7,090 nt of DNA from Deltaproteobacteria bacterium UBA6967 (GTDB taxonomy: Bacteria > SAR324 > NAC60-12): positions 1-7,090 of the forward strand of contig DJYX01000056.1 in NCBI GenBank assembly GCA_002450295.1. The letters run 5' to 3'. Within the stretch, counting starts at the first letter, position 1. The number at the start of each line of letters is the position of its first letter. The notes beneath the pieces are model-generated. The model was given only the letters and a program-made list of their open reading frames with translations. It was not told the origin of the DNA and searched no databases. A program made the translations under genes and the position numbers. This document shows, piece by piece, positions 1 to 6,688 of the stretch.

Positions 1-708
1 GAGGAGCAAACTCGGCTGAACGCTGCATTACATCATTTGCAGCAACGCTACGCTGATCCCACATGGCAGGGGGTTCTCAAAGAGTTAGGATACCAGGGAA
101 AACTACCACAAAATCTCAGCCTGCCTCCAAAGATGGTAGTTCCTACCCGTTCAGCCAGTCTACTCCTTCCCGAAGTACAAAAACGCTTACAGGAGGAACA
201 GCTGCCTTATGCCTCAAAGACCTCACAGATACGTCGTAGGCTGAACCGACTTCGGCAAGGTAGACCTCTGTCCCTTACATATGCTCCGATTCATGCTCAC
301 TATGTCGCAGCACTAGAGGAGAGCTATGCGGGAGAACCGGGGAATATCTTTCATATTGAGACCAACGTTCTCCTTTCCACACTGCTATTCCGACACTACC
401 TGCAGTCCGAATGGCGCTATGGTAAGTCCGTTTGGGAGCCCAAGCCCGAAGTGCAGCGGGTCCTTGCCGTGGCAGCCTACAATCAAGGACAAAGCAGTGC
501 CCGCAACCTCTTTCGTCTGTTACAAAAAGAGATTGGTAAAAAGCCAGAGGAGATCACACTCAAAGAGTTCGTGGAACATCTGACACCCCAAAGAGTCCAA
601 CAGGCTCTAAAAGGCTCGAAGGCCCAAGCTCGCGAACTCATTGATCATGCTCTCAATGTTGCCGAATGTGCAGAGTCATCGATCACTCTACCCACGCAGG
701 ATTCCTGA
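1..708 (+). CDS. C-terminal part of a lytic-transglycosylase-like (SLT-like) protein, 5' truncated
   Basis: The frame is open from base 1, so the true start lies outside the window; an internal TTG at 37 is not a convincing start because coding sequence continues upstream. The visible part is 235 residues, ending in TGA at 706-708. Around residues 115-134 (bases 343-402) a segment with Asn-Ile-Phe, then Asn-Val-Leu-Leu and Phe-Arg-His-Tyr-Leu resembles the helix that precedes the last SLT helix. Residues 156-163 read AVAAYNQG (bases 466-489), close to the AxAYNAG signature of SLT lytic transglycosylases, which cleave the peptidoglycan glycan strand in the periplasm. The family's catalytic Glu-Ser motif and the GLMQ-type motif are not seen at the expected distance upstream, so the fold is inferred and activity is doubtful. 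The N-terminal half is basic and not recognised. A convergent hairpin region follows the stop. Confidence 0.6.
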   Translation, partial: EEQTRLNAALHHLQQRYADPTWQGVLKELGYQGKLPQNLSLPPKMVVPTRSASLLLPEVQKRLQEEQLPYASKTSQIRRRLNRLRQGRPLSLTYAPIHAHYVAALEESYAGEPGNIFHIETNVLLSTLLFRHYLQSEWRYGKSVWEPKPEVQRVLAVAAYNQGQSSARNLFRLLQKEIGKKPEEITLKEFVEHLTPQRVQQALKGSKAQARELIDHALNVAECAESSITLPTQDS

Positions 709-763
709 AATGAATTCACTCCCCTTCACAGGTCAAACAGTGAGTTGGATTCGATCAGCACTG

Positions 764-875
764 AGGGAGGCACTCTGGGTACTTCCCTAACCAATGATGC
801 TGAGTATGAATCATTGGGATGGTATTCCACCAAATCCGACAAACTGACTTGATGGAATGATCAACGGGTAGTCAG
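764..875. terminator. Three tandem hairpins between convergent genes (candidate two-way terminator)
   Basis: The 177-base gap between two converging genes (709-885) holds three inverted repeats. First: AGGGAGG 764-770 with CTTCCCT 782-788, one G-T pair, 11-base loop. Second: CCAATGAT 791-798 with ATCATTGG 810-817, perfect 8 bp, 11-base loop. Third: CTGACT 844-849 with AGTCAG 870-875, extended by TGAT 850-853 with ATCA 860-863 and a six-base bulge. None is followed by a long T-run; on the minus strand the third is followed by a modestly T-rich stretch. The convergent position and the hairpins suggest transcription ends here from both sides; this is inference. Confidence 0.45.
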
Positions 876-885
876 GACACTCGGT

Positions 886-2508
886 TTATTCTGGAGTGGA
901 TTGGAGAGAGAAATTTGACTTCTGCTGGAGTTGGCTGGGATTGAGCAGAGCCAACATGGCGATTTCTTCAAAATTGAGCGGGGCTTCTGGTAAGAAACCA
1001 ATCCGGAGAGTCTTTGGTTCCAAAACAAACTTTTCCAACTCACCGGCCATTTCCTCTGAGCCACTGAGGTTGTAGCGAGCTGCTGTGTTTTCAAACTGTT
1101 GACTGACCTGGCGAGCAATCGTGGCTTTTGAGAAACCAGACTCTGTGCTGAATTTACCCATCGAGTATCCCAAGAAACCACGCTCATCGTATCTGGCCAA
1201 CAACTTGACTACCCCAATCTTGGTCCACTTTTCTGAAAGGATGCTCTCCAACTCGCTGTCATCGTACTTCTCAAATTCAAAGATCTCGATTGGGACATTA
1301 GAAAAATGACCCTCCAAGTGCAGGTCTGCCATCTTTTCCAATCCCACACCGATGCCCAGTTCATAGTCCTGCTGCTCGTGACTACCCGTGATATCAAGGA
1401 AGAGGTTCATCCCAATTTCATCTGATTCCGTAAAATTACGGGCCTGTTCCGCAAAATCTTCTGGAAAATCACTGAGGTTGATCACAATCCCCAAAATGTT
1501 CAGTTTTAGGTTTCGAACATAGCGATGCCCATTTTCGGTTGTACCAAAATCCAGTTGCTCCAGATCAATCTCCCGTACTTGCTTAGCTTCCTCATTTTCA
1601 GGCTGAACAAACAAATTACGAATCTGTAGTCCTTCAAACGTTCCGCCTAGTAGGCGCTGTAGTAGGTCAATCTCATTCTCCAGCAAGGTGACCAAGGGAA
1701 TATTCCGAGCTTCAGCACTTTCGATACTTAGCTTTTCGATATTTTCAAAATTCTGCAGGTTGAGTTGTTTCATACTGAAGTTGTTAGCCTGTTGATTACG
1801 AACCTGATCAATTGAGACGTCCTCAATGGTCAGGTCACCTTCTCCTTCCTTGACCTGAACTCCACCGAGTTTTAGTTGGTTCAGGGTTAGTTGGTTTTCA
1901 CTATCAACCTCAACTTCATCCACATTGACAGAAGCAATGGCGATCTCGCTTTCGCCATCTTTTGACCGAATTCCCTCCGCCTGGACACCAAAAACCTTAC
2001 CTTCTCCAAGAGTTTCAACTTTCACAGAATCAACCGTTGTGGTTTGGCCATTTTTGGTAACGCTCACCTCATTCATTTCCACTTGTCGAATGGCGTCTCG
2101 CTTCAGCGTATTAAACAGGTCCCTCAATGTTGCGTTCTTGCTGGTTTCTTCCAGTTGCTTGCGATCAATCTCCTGAATGGTGACTTGCTGAGCCTTGTAG
2201 ATCTCTTCATTTTCTTTATTAGTCAAGGTCACCTCGTTGAGCTGCACCTGTATCATTTCACCGGAGTACTCTTCCGTCTTGACCTCGGCACGACCCATTT
2301 CAACGAGCACCTTGTCGTCCTCAAGCTTCAGGGTCTCGACCACAACTGACTTATCAAGAAGATTGACCTGGAAATCCTTATATTTCACTTCCACATTTTC
2401 AGGGACAGCATCCTTAAATTTTTGTTCGATCTGATTAGGTAGGACAAACAGGAAGTACACCCCGGCTGAAAAAAGCAGGAGGGCGACGGGAATCAGAATC
2501 CGTTTCAT
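886..2508 (-). CDS. Unrecognised membrane-anchored periplasmic protein with AsmA-like repetitive beta character
   Basis: This 540-residue protein has a short basic N-terminus (MKR) and one hydrophobic segment at about residues 4-23, with no clear lipobox or signal-peptidase site, so it is probably anchored in the inner membrane with the rest in the periplasm. Residues 40-320 are Glu-rich and alternate short V-x-V or L-x-L strands with turns, for example near 146-150, 193-201, 208-220 and 226-234, the look of the long beta-sheet proteins in the AsmA/DUF748/DUF945-like groups. Near the C-terminus, residues 494-530 follow the pattern F-x3-P-x2-L-x-I-x3-P-x2-P-L, then NP-x2-L; I recall a similar tail in poorly characterised periplasmic proteins of Alphaproteobacteria. 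The ATG at 2506-2508 has GGGAG (minus strand, 2516-2520) seven bases before it. A role in envelope lipid or outer-membrane homeostasis is possible by analogy only. Stop is TAA at 886-888. Confidence 0.9.
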   Translation of the reverse strand: MKRILIPVALLLFSAGVYFLFVLPNQIEQKFKDAVPENVEVKYKDFQVNLLDKSVVVETLKLEDDKVLVEMGRAEVKTEEYSGEMIQVQLNEVTLTNKENEEIYKAQQVTIQEIDRKQLEETSKNATLRDLFNTLKRDAIRQVEMNEVSVTKNGQTTTVDSVKVETLGEGKVFGVQAEGIRSKDGESEIAIASVNVDEVEVDSENQLTLNQLKLGGVQVKEGEGDLTIEDVSIDQVRNQQANNFSMKQLNLQNFENIEKLSIESAEARNIPLVTLLENEIDLLQRLLGGTFEGLQIRNLFVQPENEEAKQVREIDLEQLDFGTTENGHRYVRNLKLNILGIVINLSDFPEDFAEQARNFTESDEIGMNLFLDITGSHEQQDYELGIGVGLEKMADLHLEGHFSNVPIEIFEFEKYDDSELESILSEKWTKIGVVKLLARYDERGFLGYSMGKFSTESGFSKATIARQVSQQFENTAARYNLSGSEEMAGELEKFVLEPKTLRIGFLPEAPLNFEEIAMLALLNPSQLQQKSNFSLQSTPE

Positions 2509-2741
2509 GGAAATTCTCCCGGGAGAGGTTGAGCCGTCAGAAAGGATGAACGTGACGTCGCTTCAAAAAAATCGAATGGTTGACCAAATTACTGATGGAT
2601 CGATCAAGAGAGTGAAGCCTGATCAATCTGGACTTTCGTCAACTGAAAATGACTTATCGCTGCCCTGCAACACAATTGCCGATTTCAATAAATCATGAAT
2701 TTTTGCCAAATTTCTTGAGGCTCTACTTCGGCAATCTAACA
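2509..2741. other. Intergenic gap between the cyclase stop and the start of the 540-residue protein gene
   Basis: This 233-base gap must hold the end of the cyclase transcript and probably the promoter of the next minus-strand gene. Next to the start codon, CTCCCGGGAG (2516-2525) is a 10-base palindrome that includes the ribosome-binding site of the minus-strand gene. A perfect 8-base inverted repeat, ATTGCCGA 2675-2682 with TCGGCAAT 2728-2735, encloses 45 bases. No hairpin with a T-run and no well-spaced -35/-10 pair could be identified. A plus-strand reading frame from 2507 has no ribosome-binding site and is not credible. Confidence 0.4.
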
Positions 2742-4439
2742 TCAAATATCAGCCTGAGTCTTGAAACGAGGCTCTAAATCGATAATTGGTTCCCAATCAA
2801 CACTAGGAGGTACAATACTAAAGCGGTGGCTGCGTCGCAGGTAGATTTGTGTGGGTACATCATCCGGAAAGGTTTCACTAAGTTGTTTGAACACCTCATG
2901 AGCCTGATCGAAGCGCCTCACGTTATAGGCCCAAACACCTCTCGAGAACTCGGCACAAAACTGCTTCTGCTTCTCTGATGCCCGTTCCTTTGAATCTACC
3001 AACTCAAAGATTTTCACACCCTTCTGTTTCCCTTTCACTCGCACAGTGTCCAGAGGTCGGAAGAGAAACTGGGATCCCCCTTCTTCCTGCGTTTCACTGC
3101 TGACAATGATGTTGGTTTGGTAGATCTTATTAATGCCTTCCAGTCGACTGGCCAAGTTTACACTATCACCAACCACCGTATAATTCATGCGATTAGCAGA
3201 ACCCACGTTACCTACCAGCGTATTTCCAGTGTGTATTCCGATTCTTGACCAGAAAGGTTTTTTTCCTTGGGCCTGCCAGGCTTCGTTGAGCTCCTGAATA
3301 CGATTTCTGCACTCCAGCGCCGCCCGGCAGGCATCACTGGCATGGTGATCTGACTGCACAGGAGCACCCCAGAAAGCCATCACTCCATCTCCCAGGTACT
3401 TGTCAACTGTACCAGAGTGGGCGCGGATAATTTCTGCCAATAAGCCAAGGTACTCAGACAGTTGCAGCATCAACTCTTCTGGTTTCAGTTCCTCAGAAAT
3501 AGAAGTAAATTCCGCGATATCCGCAAAGAGAATGCTCAACTCTCGCTCCTGCCCTCCCAAGGCAGCATCTTCACCACGCAGAATGAGTTCCCGAACCAAC
3601 TCAGCCGGCATGTAGATCTGAAACGCACGGAGACTGGTCCGCATCGCATCCAATGATCGACTGAGCGAGTCTACTTCAACAATTGGAGACTTGAGTTCAA
3701 ATTCTCCATCCAAACGCAGATCCTGAATACGCCGCTGTTCCTCTGTGATACGTTCCAAAGGCTTGGCAACTCGACGAGCAACCCATCCAGAAAGTAGTAA
3801 TCCGAATAGTAGCAATAGCAACTCAATCATCAGGAGAGAGCTCTGGCTCTCGGCAACGTTCTCTTGCAGTGGTTTCTCTGAGAAGCCTATGTGCAAGATA
3901 CCAACAGGCTCTCCCCAATGCTGTAACTCCCGCTTTGCTTCGAAGACTCGTTCTCCCACCCGTCCACGCAACTCTCCATGCACCTCCGAATCTTTCAATA
4001 AGAACTGTTCCCGTAGTTCATATTTCCCAGACTGATATTCCTTGGGATCTCCAACGATGCCTCGATTTTCCAAAACTGCAGCTTTGGGCACATCCCAGGT
4101 AATGATCTCAGGATCATACTCTTCAACCACGTCATCATCGTACGCATAAAGAATCTCATCATCCATCCCTCTCAGAAAGAGATAGACCACCTCTGGTTGT
4201 GATTTCAGAACAGAGAAGTGTATTTCCAGTCCAGCCCAATTCGAGGTGTCGACCAACTCGGTAGCTTTGTCGCTCATCGAAAACGAGAGCCAGAAAACTC
4301 GCTCAAAGTAGGCATCACGAAGGCTGGCAACCTGGCGACTTTGGCCGATATACCAGGTGAGGGCGTTCGATAGCAGTAAAGCGCTACCCAAGGAGAACAG
4401 GAGTACGGTTCGGAGTAGTTGCGGTGGGATGGAAAGCAT
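2742..4439 (-). CDS. Membrane-bound class III adenylate cyclase: periplasmic sensor, HAMP, cyclase domain, short helical tail
   Basis: The 565-residue protein converts ATP to cyclic AMP at the inner membrane. Order: membrane segment about 10-31; extracytoplasmic sensor about 32-199 of unassigned fold; membrane segment about 201-219; HAMP linker about 220-272 containing AKPLERI; cyclase domain about 298-482. All key residues are visible: metal-binding Asp307 (FADIAEF) and Asp351 (YLGDG), adenine-selecting Lys347 and Asp425 (VVGDSVN), and transition-state Asn428 and Arg432 (NLASR). The Lys/Asp pair argues for ATP rather than GTP. This layout is common among bacterial sensor cyclases. Residues about 490-540 form a helical tail with a TPR-like pattern (WAYNVRRFDQAHEVF), enough for roughly one repeat. 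The start is the first possible one in frame, ATG at 4437-4439, but has no purine-rich ribosome-binding site. The ligand of the sensor cannot be read from the sequence. Confidence 0.95.
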   Translation of the reverse strand: MLSIPPQLLRTVLLFSLGSALLLSNALTWYIGQSRQVASLRDAYFERVFWLSFSMSDKATELVDTSNWAGLEIHFSVLKSQPEVVYLFLRGMDDEILYAYDDDVVEEYDPEIITWDVPKAAVLENRGIVGDPKEYQSGKYELREQFLLKDSEVHGELRGRVGERVFEAKRELQHWGEPVGILHIGFSEKPLQENVAESQSSLLMIELLLLLFGLLLSGWVARRVAKPLERITEEQRRIQDLRLDGEFELKSPIVEVDSLSRSLDAMRTSLRAFQIYMPAELVRELILRGEDAALGGQERELSILFADIAEFTSISEELKPEELMLQLSEYLGLLAEIIRAHSGTVDKYLGDGVMAFWGAPVQSDHHASDACRAALECRNRIQELNEAWQAQGKKPFWSRIGIHTGNTLVGNVGSANRMNYTVVGDSVNLASRLEGINKIYQTNIIVSSETQEEGGSQFLFRPLDTVRVKGKQKGVKIFELVDSKERASEKQKQFCAEFSRGVWAYNVRRFDQAHEVFKQLSETFPDDVPTQIYLRRSHRFSIVPPSVDWEPIIDLEPRFKTQADI

Positions 4440-4495
4440 ACTGAAGGAGGATCTCTGTTGACTGCCCTTAACGCAGGCAAATTCAAAATTGCATC

Positions 4496-4536
4496 AGAGT
4501 CCAGAATCAGAAAAACTTGATTTTCTACTGGATTCT
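4496..4536. other. Two-part hairpin in the gap upstream of the cyclase gene
   Basis: AGAGTCCAG (4496-4504) pairs with CTGGATTCT (4528-4536), nine pairs with one G-T on the plus strand. Inside it, after an asymmetric internal loop, AGAAAA (4509-4514) pairs with TTTTCT (4521-4526) around a six-base loop. On the minus strand it lies 43 bases after the stop of the small gene at 4580 and 56 bases before the cyclase start. It could be a weak terminator for the small gene or a structure in the cyclase leader. No clean T-run follows, so the role is open. Confidence 0.4.
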
Positions 4537-4579
4537 AGTCAACTGCAAATTCGAAAAAACAGGGTTTCTGCAAAGATTT

Positions 4580-4891
4580 TTAGAGATCGGAAAAAACCAC
4601 AGGAAACAAGGCCACTTTTTCAGAACTTTTACTAATATGAAAATGTTCCAACTCGTGCAGTACCTCATCAGCCCATTCAACAAAACCTGGAGCAGGATGG
4701 GACTCTCGTAATTGCCGAAGCTTGTGGCCCCAGGCACGCTGCTGGTTGATGCTGAGGTGGGCAAAATCTGGGACCAATGGTGCGATGTGCTCCCTCAGCA
4801 ACTCGCGTAATTCTTCCAAAGCCTCCGGTTCCAGTGGTGGTAATTCGATCTTCGGTACTGCTGAGCTAGGATTTTCAATGGTTTTAGACAT
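4580..4891 (-). CDS. Small helical protein, possibly related to the C-terminal helical tail of hybrid histidine kinases
   Basis: The ATG at 4889-4891 gives 103 residues. The frame stays open to a TTG at 5006-5008 (142 residues), but that N-terminal part is low in protein-like character and its TTG has no ribosome-binding site. The chosen ATG also lacks one, so the start is uncertain. Residues 1-16 look disordered. Residues 17-36 read as IELPPLEPEALEEL and a charged helix; further helices cover about 49-63 and 70-83, ending in FVEWADEVLHELEHF. The LPP opening, a helix, then a (F/W)A-x2-L-x2-L-x3-F segment resembles the short domain after the receiver in some hybrid histidine kinases. That is recalled similarity, not a search result. 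No catalytic or DNA-binding motif is seen. It lies 140 bases upstream of the cyclase on the same strand, so a signalling link is conceivable but unproven. Confidence 0.6.
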   Translation of the reverse strand: MSKTIENPSSAVPKIELPPLEPEALEELRELLREHIAPLVPDFAHLSINQQRAWGHKLRQLRESHPAPGFVEWADEVLHELEHFHISKSSEKVALFPVVFSDL

Positions 4892-5164
4892 GATAAAAGA
4901 AGATACAGTGTTATCTCTTAACCGCATTACTTGGGTAGTGTGTGAACACGGTTCTAATGCAGCTTTCGATACAGTCTCATCCCCCTCTTGCTCAATCTTC
5001 TTTGGCAAAAATCATGAGACTGCTAGTCTTGCAGTGAAGGAATCGACACTCTCCTGAATCGAATTGCTTAGATTTGGTTAAAGTTAAAGAGTTCTCAGCA
5101 TACAGAAATTTTTGTCAATTTATTGAACTTTTTCGCACCTTCAAGGTCATAATCTGGGTCAACC
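4892..5164. other. Intergenic gap between the SAF dehydrogenase and the small protein gene
   Basis: This 273-base gap contains the possible N-terminal extension of the small gene (4892-5008) and an AT-rich tract around 5095-5140. On the minus strand the tract includes a perfect TTGACA (plus-strand TGTCAA, 5114-5119), but no good -10 sits 16-18 bases beyond it. A small dyad, AGACT 5017-5021 with AGTCT 5025-5029, has too short a stem and loop to be called a terminator. No tRNA, small RNA or other gene is apparent. Confidence 0.4.
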
Positions 5165-6511
5165 TCAATTCAAAGTCTGAAAGACCTGCTCCATTTCACG
5201 CCGGAACGCAACAGCCGAATCCTGTTGATCAATCGCTACATCCTCCCAAGTGACAATCTGTCCTCGAGCTACTGGACGGCGCAGAGCCATTCGGTGAGCC
5301 AGGCCAATGGGGAGTCCTCCCAAGCTGAGTGAGCGTTGAGCTGGTACGAGTTTCCCCCAGACTGTGTAGCCACCTTCTCCGTCCAGTACCTCTCCGACCT
5401 TTAGATCACGCTTAGCGACCGCCACCACATCACCTCGAAATCCAGTGGCTTGTCCCGTTGGCTCACCACGCAGAGCCGCACTTGCCACAGAAATTCCTAA
5501 CTCCAGCCCAATCAGGTGATATGGTTTATACATGGACGAGTAGCAACCACTGGAATCTGTCTTCAAGCCATATTCTGCAAAGCAACGCTTTGTATAATCA
5601 GAAGGCGCGGCAAACACAGCATACACACCCCAGCGCAAGTCTCGGAAGACCGGTCGACTGTCCCGCTCAAGGCTGGAAATCACCTCAACCATTCCTTCGT
5701 GTTCCAAGATACCCCCAACACTCTTGGGTCGCAGGATGTGAGGCAAGTCATCAACTCCACAGGCTGGGAAACCAAGGCCATCGTCGGGTGGTCGCAAATC
5801 ACAAGCATTGGCTACGGCAGCCATTTCAATCGCAGACTTGGTACCGTCCAGAAATGAGTTGAACATCTGTGGATTCATTCCACCGGCCTGTGCTGCTTCT
5901 GGAGTCAAACCATAATGCTGCCAAACTGTATCTGGAGTGACTTCGTGATAGATCGGCAGGTACTTGGTTCCCTTACCTGCAGCAACCACAGATAATCCAC
6001 AGGCACGAGCCCAATCCACAATTTCAGCAATCAGTGCTGGTTGATCTCCATAGGCTAACGAATACACGACACCAGCCTTTCTCGCTTTCTCCACCAAGAG
6101 TGGACCAGCAAGAGTATCCGCTTCTACATTGACCATTACGATGTGCTTGCCGTGTTCAATCGCAGCCAAGGCATGACGAATACCAGCCGCTGGAGAACCT
6201 GTTGCGTCAATCACCACTTCCACAGCCTCTGCCTGGATCAAGCCCATTGCATCCTCGCAAAGGAAAGTTTGTCCTGTACGGATGGCTTCCTCCACAGAGG
6301 TGGCCTTTGCCCGTTCTGGCTCCCAGCCAATCCGATTGAGGTTGGTCTGAACTCGCTCTGGAGACAGATCAGCAATTCCAGTGATATGCATACCGGGGGT
6401 CTGAACTGCCTGGGCTAGAAACATGGAACCAAACTTTCCTGCTCCGATTAGAGCAACACGGATCGGTTTTTGTTGAGAAGCACGAGCCTGCAGTTTAGCG
6501 TAGAGATTCAT
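5165..6511 (-). CDS. NAD(P)-dependent dehydrogenase with C-terminal SAF domain (homoserine dehydrogenase-like, COG4091 type)
   Basis: The 448-residue cytoplasmic enzyme begins with a Rossmann fold: beta strand RVALIGAGKFG at residues 18-28 gives the GxGxxG loop (Gly23, Gly25, Gly28), and Asp48 at the end of the second strand (GIADLSPER) favours NAD over NADP. DATGSP at 102-107 and a NVEAD segment at 128-132 are typical of Gfo/Idh/homoserine dehydrogenase-like folds. The middle part carries Lys180 and Lys183 (GKGTKYLP), possibly in the active site. Residues about 356-428 match a SAF domain, a small beta-clip also found in FlgA, sialic acid synthases and altronate dehydratases, which is why such proteins are often mislabelled FlgA. 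Start ATG at 6509-6511 is preceded by an AGAGGG ribosome-binding site. True homoserine dehydrogenase activity is doubtful; oxidation of a sugar-acid or polyol substrate is as likely. It is divergent from the SDR gene. Confidence 0.93.
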   Translation of the reverse strand: MNLYAKLQARASQQKPIRVALIGAGKFGSMFLAQAVQTPGMHITGIADLSPERVQTNLNRIGWEPERAKATSVEEAIRTGQTFLCEDAMGLIQAEAVEVVIDATGSPAAGIRHALAAIEHGKHIVMVNVEADTLAGPLLVEKARKAGVVYSLAYGDQPALIAEIVDWARACGLSVVAAGKGTKYLPIYHEVTPDTVWQHYGLTPEAAQAGGMNPQMFNSFLDGTKSAIEMAAVANACDLRPPDDGLGFPACGVDDLPHILRPKSVGGILEHEGMVEVISSLERDSRPVFRDLRWGVYAVFAAPSDYTKRCFAEYGLKTDSSGCYSSMYKPYHLIGLELGISVASAALRGEPTGQATGFRGDVVAVAKRDLKVGEVLDGEGGYTVWGKLVPAQRSLSLGGLPIGLAHRMALRRPVARGQIVTWEDVAIDQQDSAVAFRREMEQVFQTLN

Positions 6512-6688
6512 CAGGACCCTCTTTGGTTTTCAAAATCAAAATCGGTTTGCATATAGCCAGTTGGTCTGGATCAAGTTACTCTGATTTTGAAGCATGTCGT
6601 TAAAATGGCAATTTCGTTCAAGGATCTGATCCTGAGCAAATCGATTTTTTGCTGAATTCCTCGTTCTTTCTGTCTAGGAGAAATTTTC
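6512..6688. promoter_or_regulatory. Divergent control region between the two dehydrogenase genes, with two adjacent dyads
   Basis: The 177-base gap must hold promoters for both divergent genes. A perfect 6-1-6 palindrome, AGGATC-T-GATCCT, lies at 6621-6633. One base later AGCAAA (6635-6640) pairs with TTTGCT (6648-6653) across a seven-base spacer. Both are upstream of the SDR ribosome-binding site at 6676. TCAAAATC occurs twice, overlapping (6530-6537 and 6536-6543), and its reverse complement GATTTTGA at 6583-6590. These are candidate operator sites; no regulator gene is in the window. I could not find a confident -35/-10 pair on either strand. Confidence 0.5.
6676..6680 (+). promoter_or_regulatory. 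Ribosome-binding site of the SDR gene
   Basis: AGGAG ends eight bases before the ATG at 6689 and fixes this start, which also places the Rossmann glycine motif at the usual distance from the N-terminus. Confidence 0.8.

Noticed and set aside
710..790. 26-codon reading frame starting ATG just after the transglycosylase-like stop
   Set aside because: No ribosome-binding site, overlaps the first intergenic hairpin, and the peptide has no recognisable feature.
861..1187. Minus-strand frame of 108 codons overlapping the 540-residue protein gene
   Set aside because: Wholly out-of-frame shadow of a well supported gene with biased composition (Ser, Arg, Trp rich).
2507..2698. Plus-strand frame of 63 codons in the gap upstream of the 540-residue protein gene
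   Set aside because: Its ATG overlaps the start codon of the minus-strand gene, there is no ribosome-binding site, and the product looks random.
4892..5008. N-terminal extension of the small protein from a TTG start
   Set aside because: The extra 39 residues show no helix pattern or ribosome-binding site; the ATG at 4889-4891 is simpler, though not proven.
5114..5119. Perfect TTGACA -35 hexamer on the minus strand
   Set aside because: No acceptable -10 hexamer at 16-18 bases; the tract is AT-rich, so a chance match is likely.
5458..5862. Long plus-strand frame (134 codons) inside the SAF dehydrogenase gene
   Set aside because: Antisense shadow; its protein has no family character, while the opposite strand has clear Rossmann and SAF domains.
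5165..6511. FlgA flagellar protein assignment for the SAF-domain gene
   Set aside because: Only the C-terminal SAF domain is shared; the N-terminal Rossmann fold marks a dehydrogenase and no flagellar genes are nearby.
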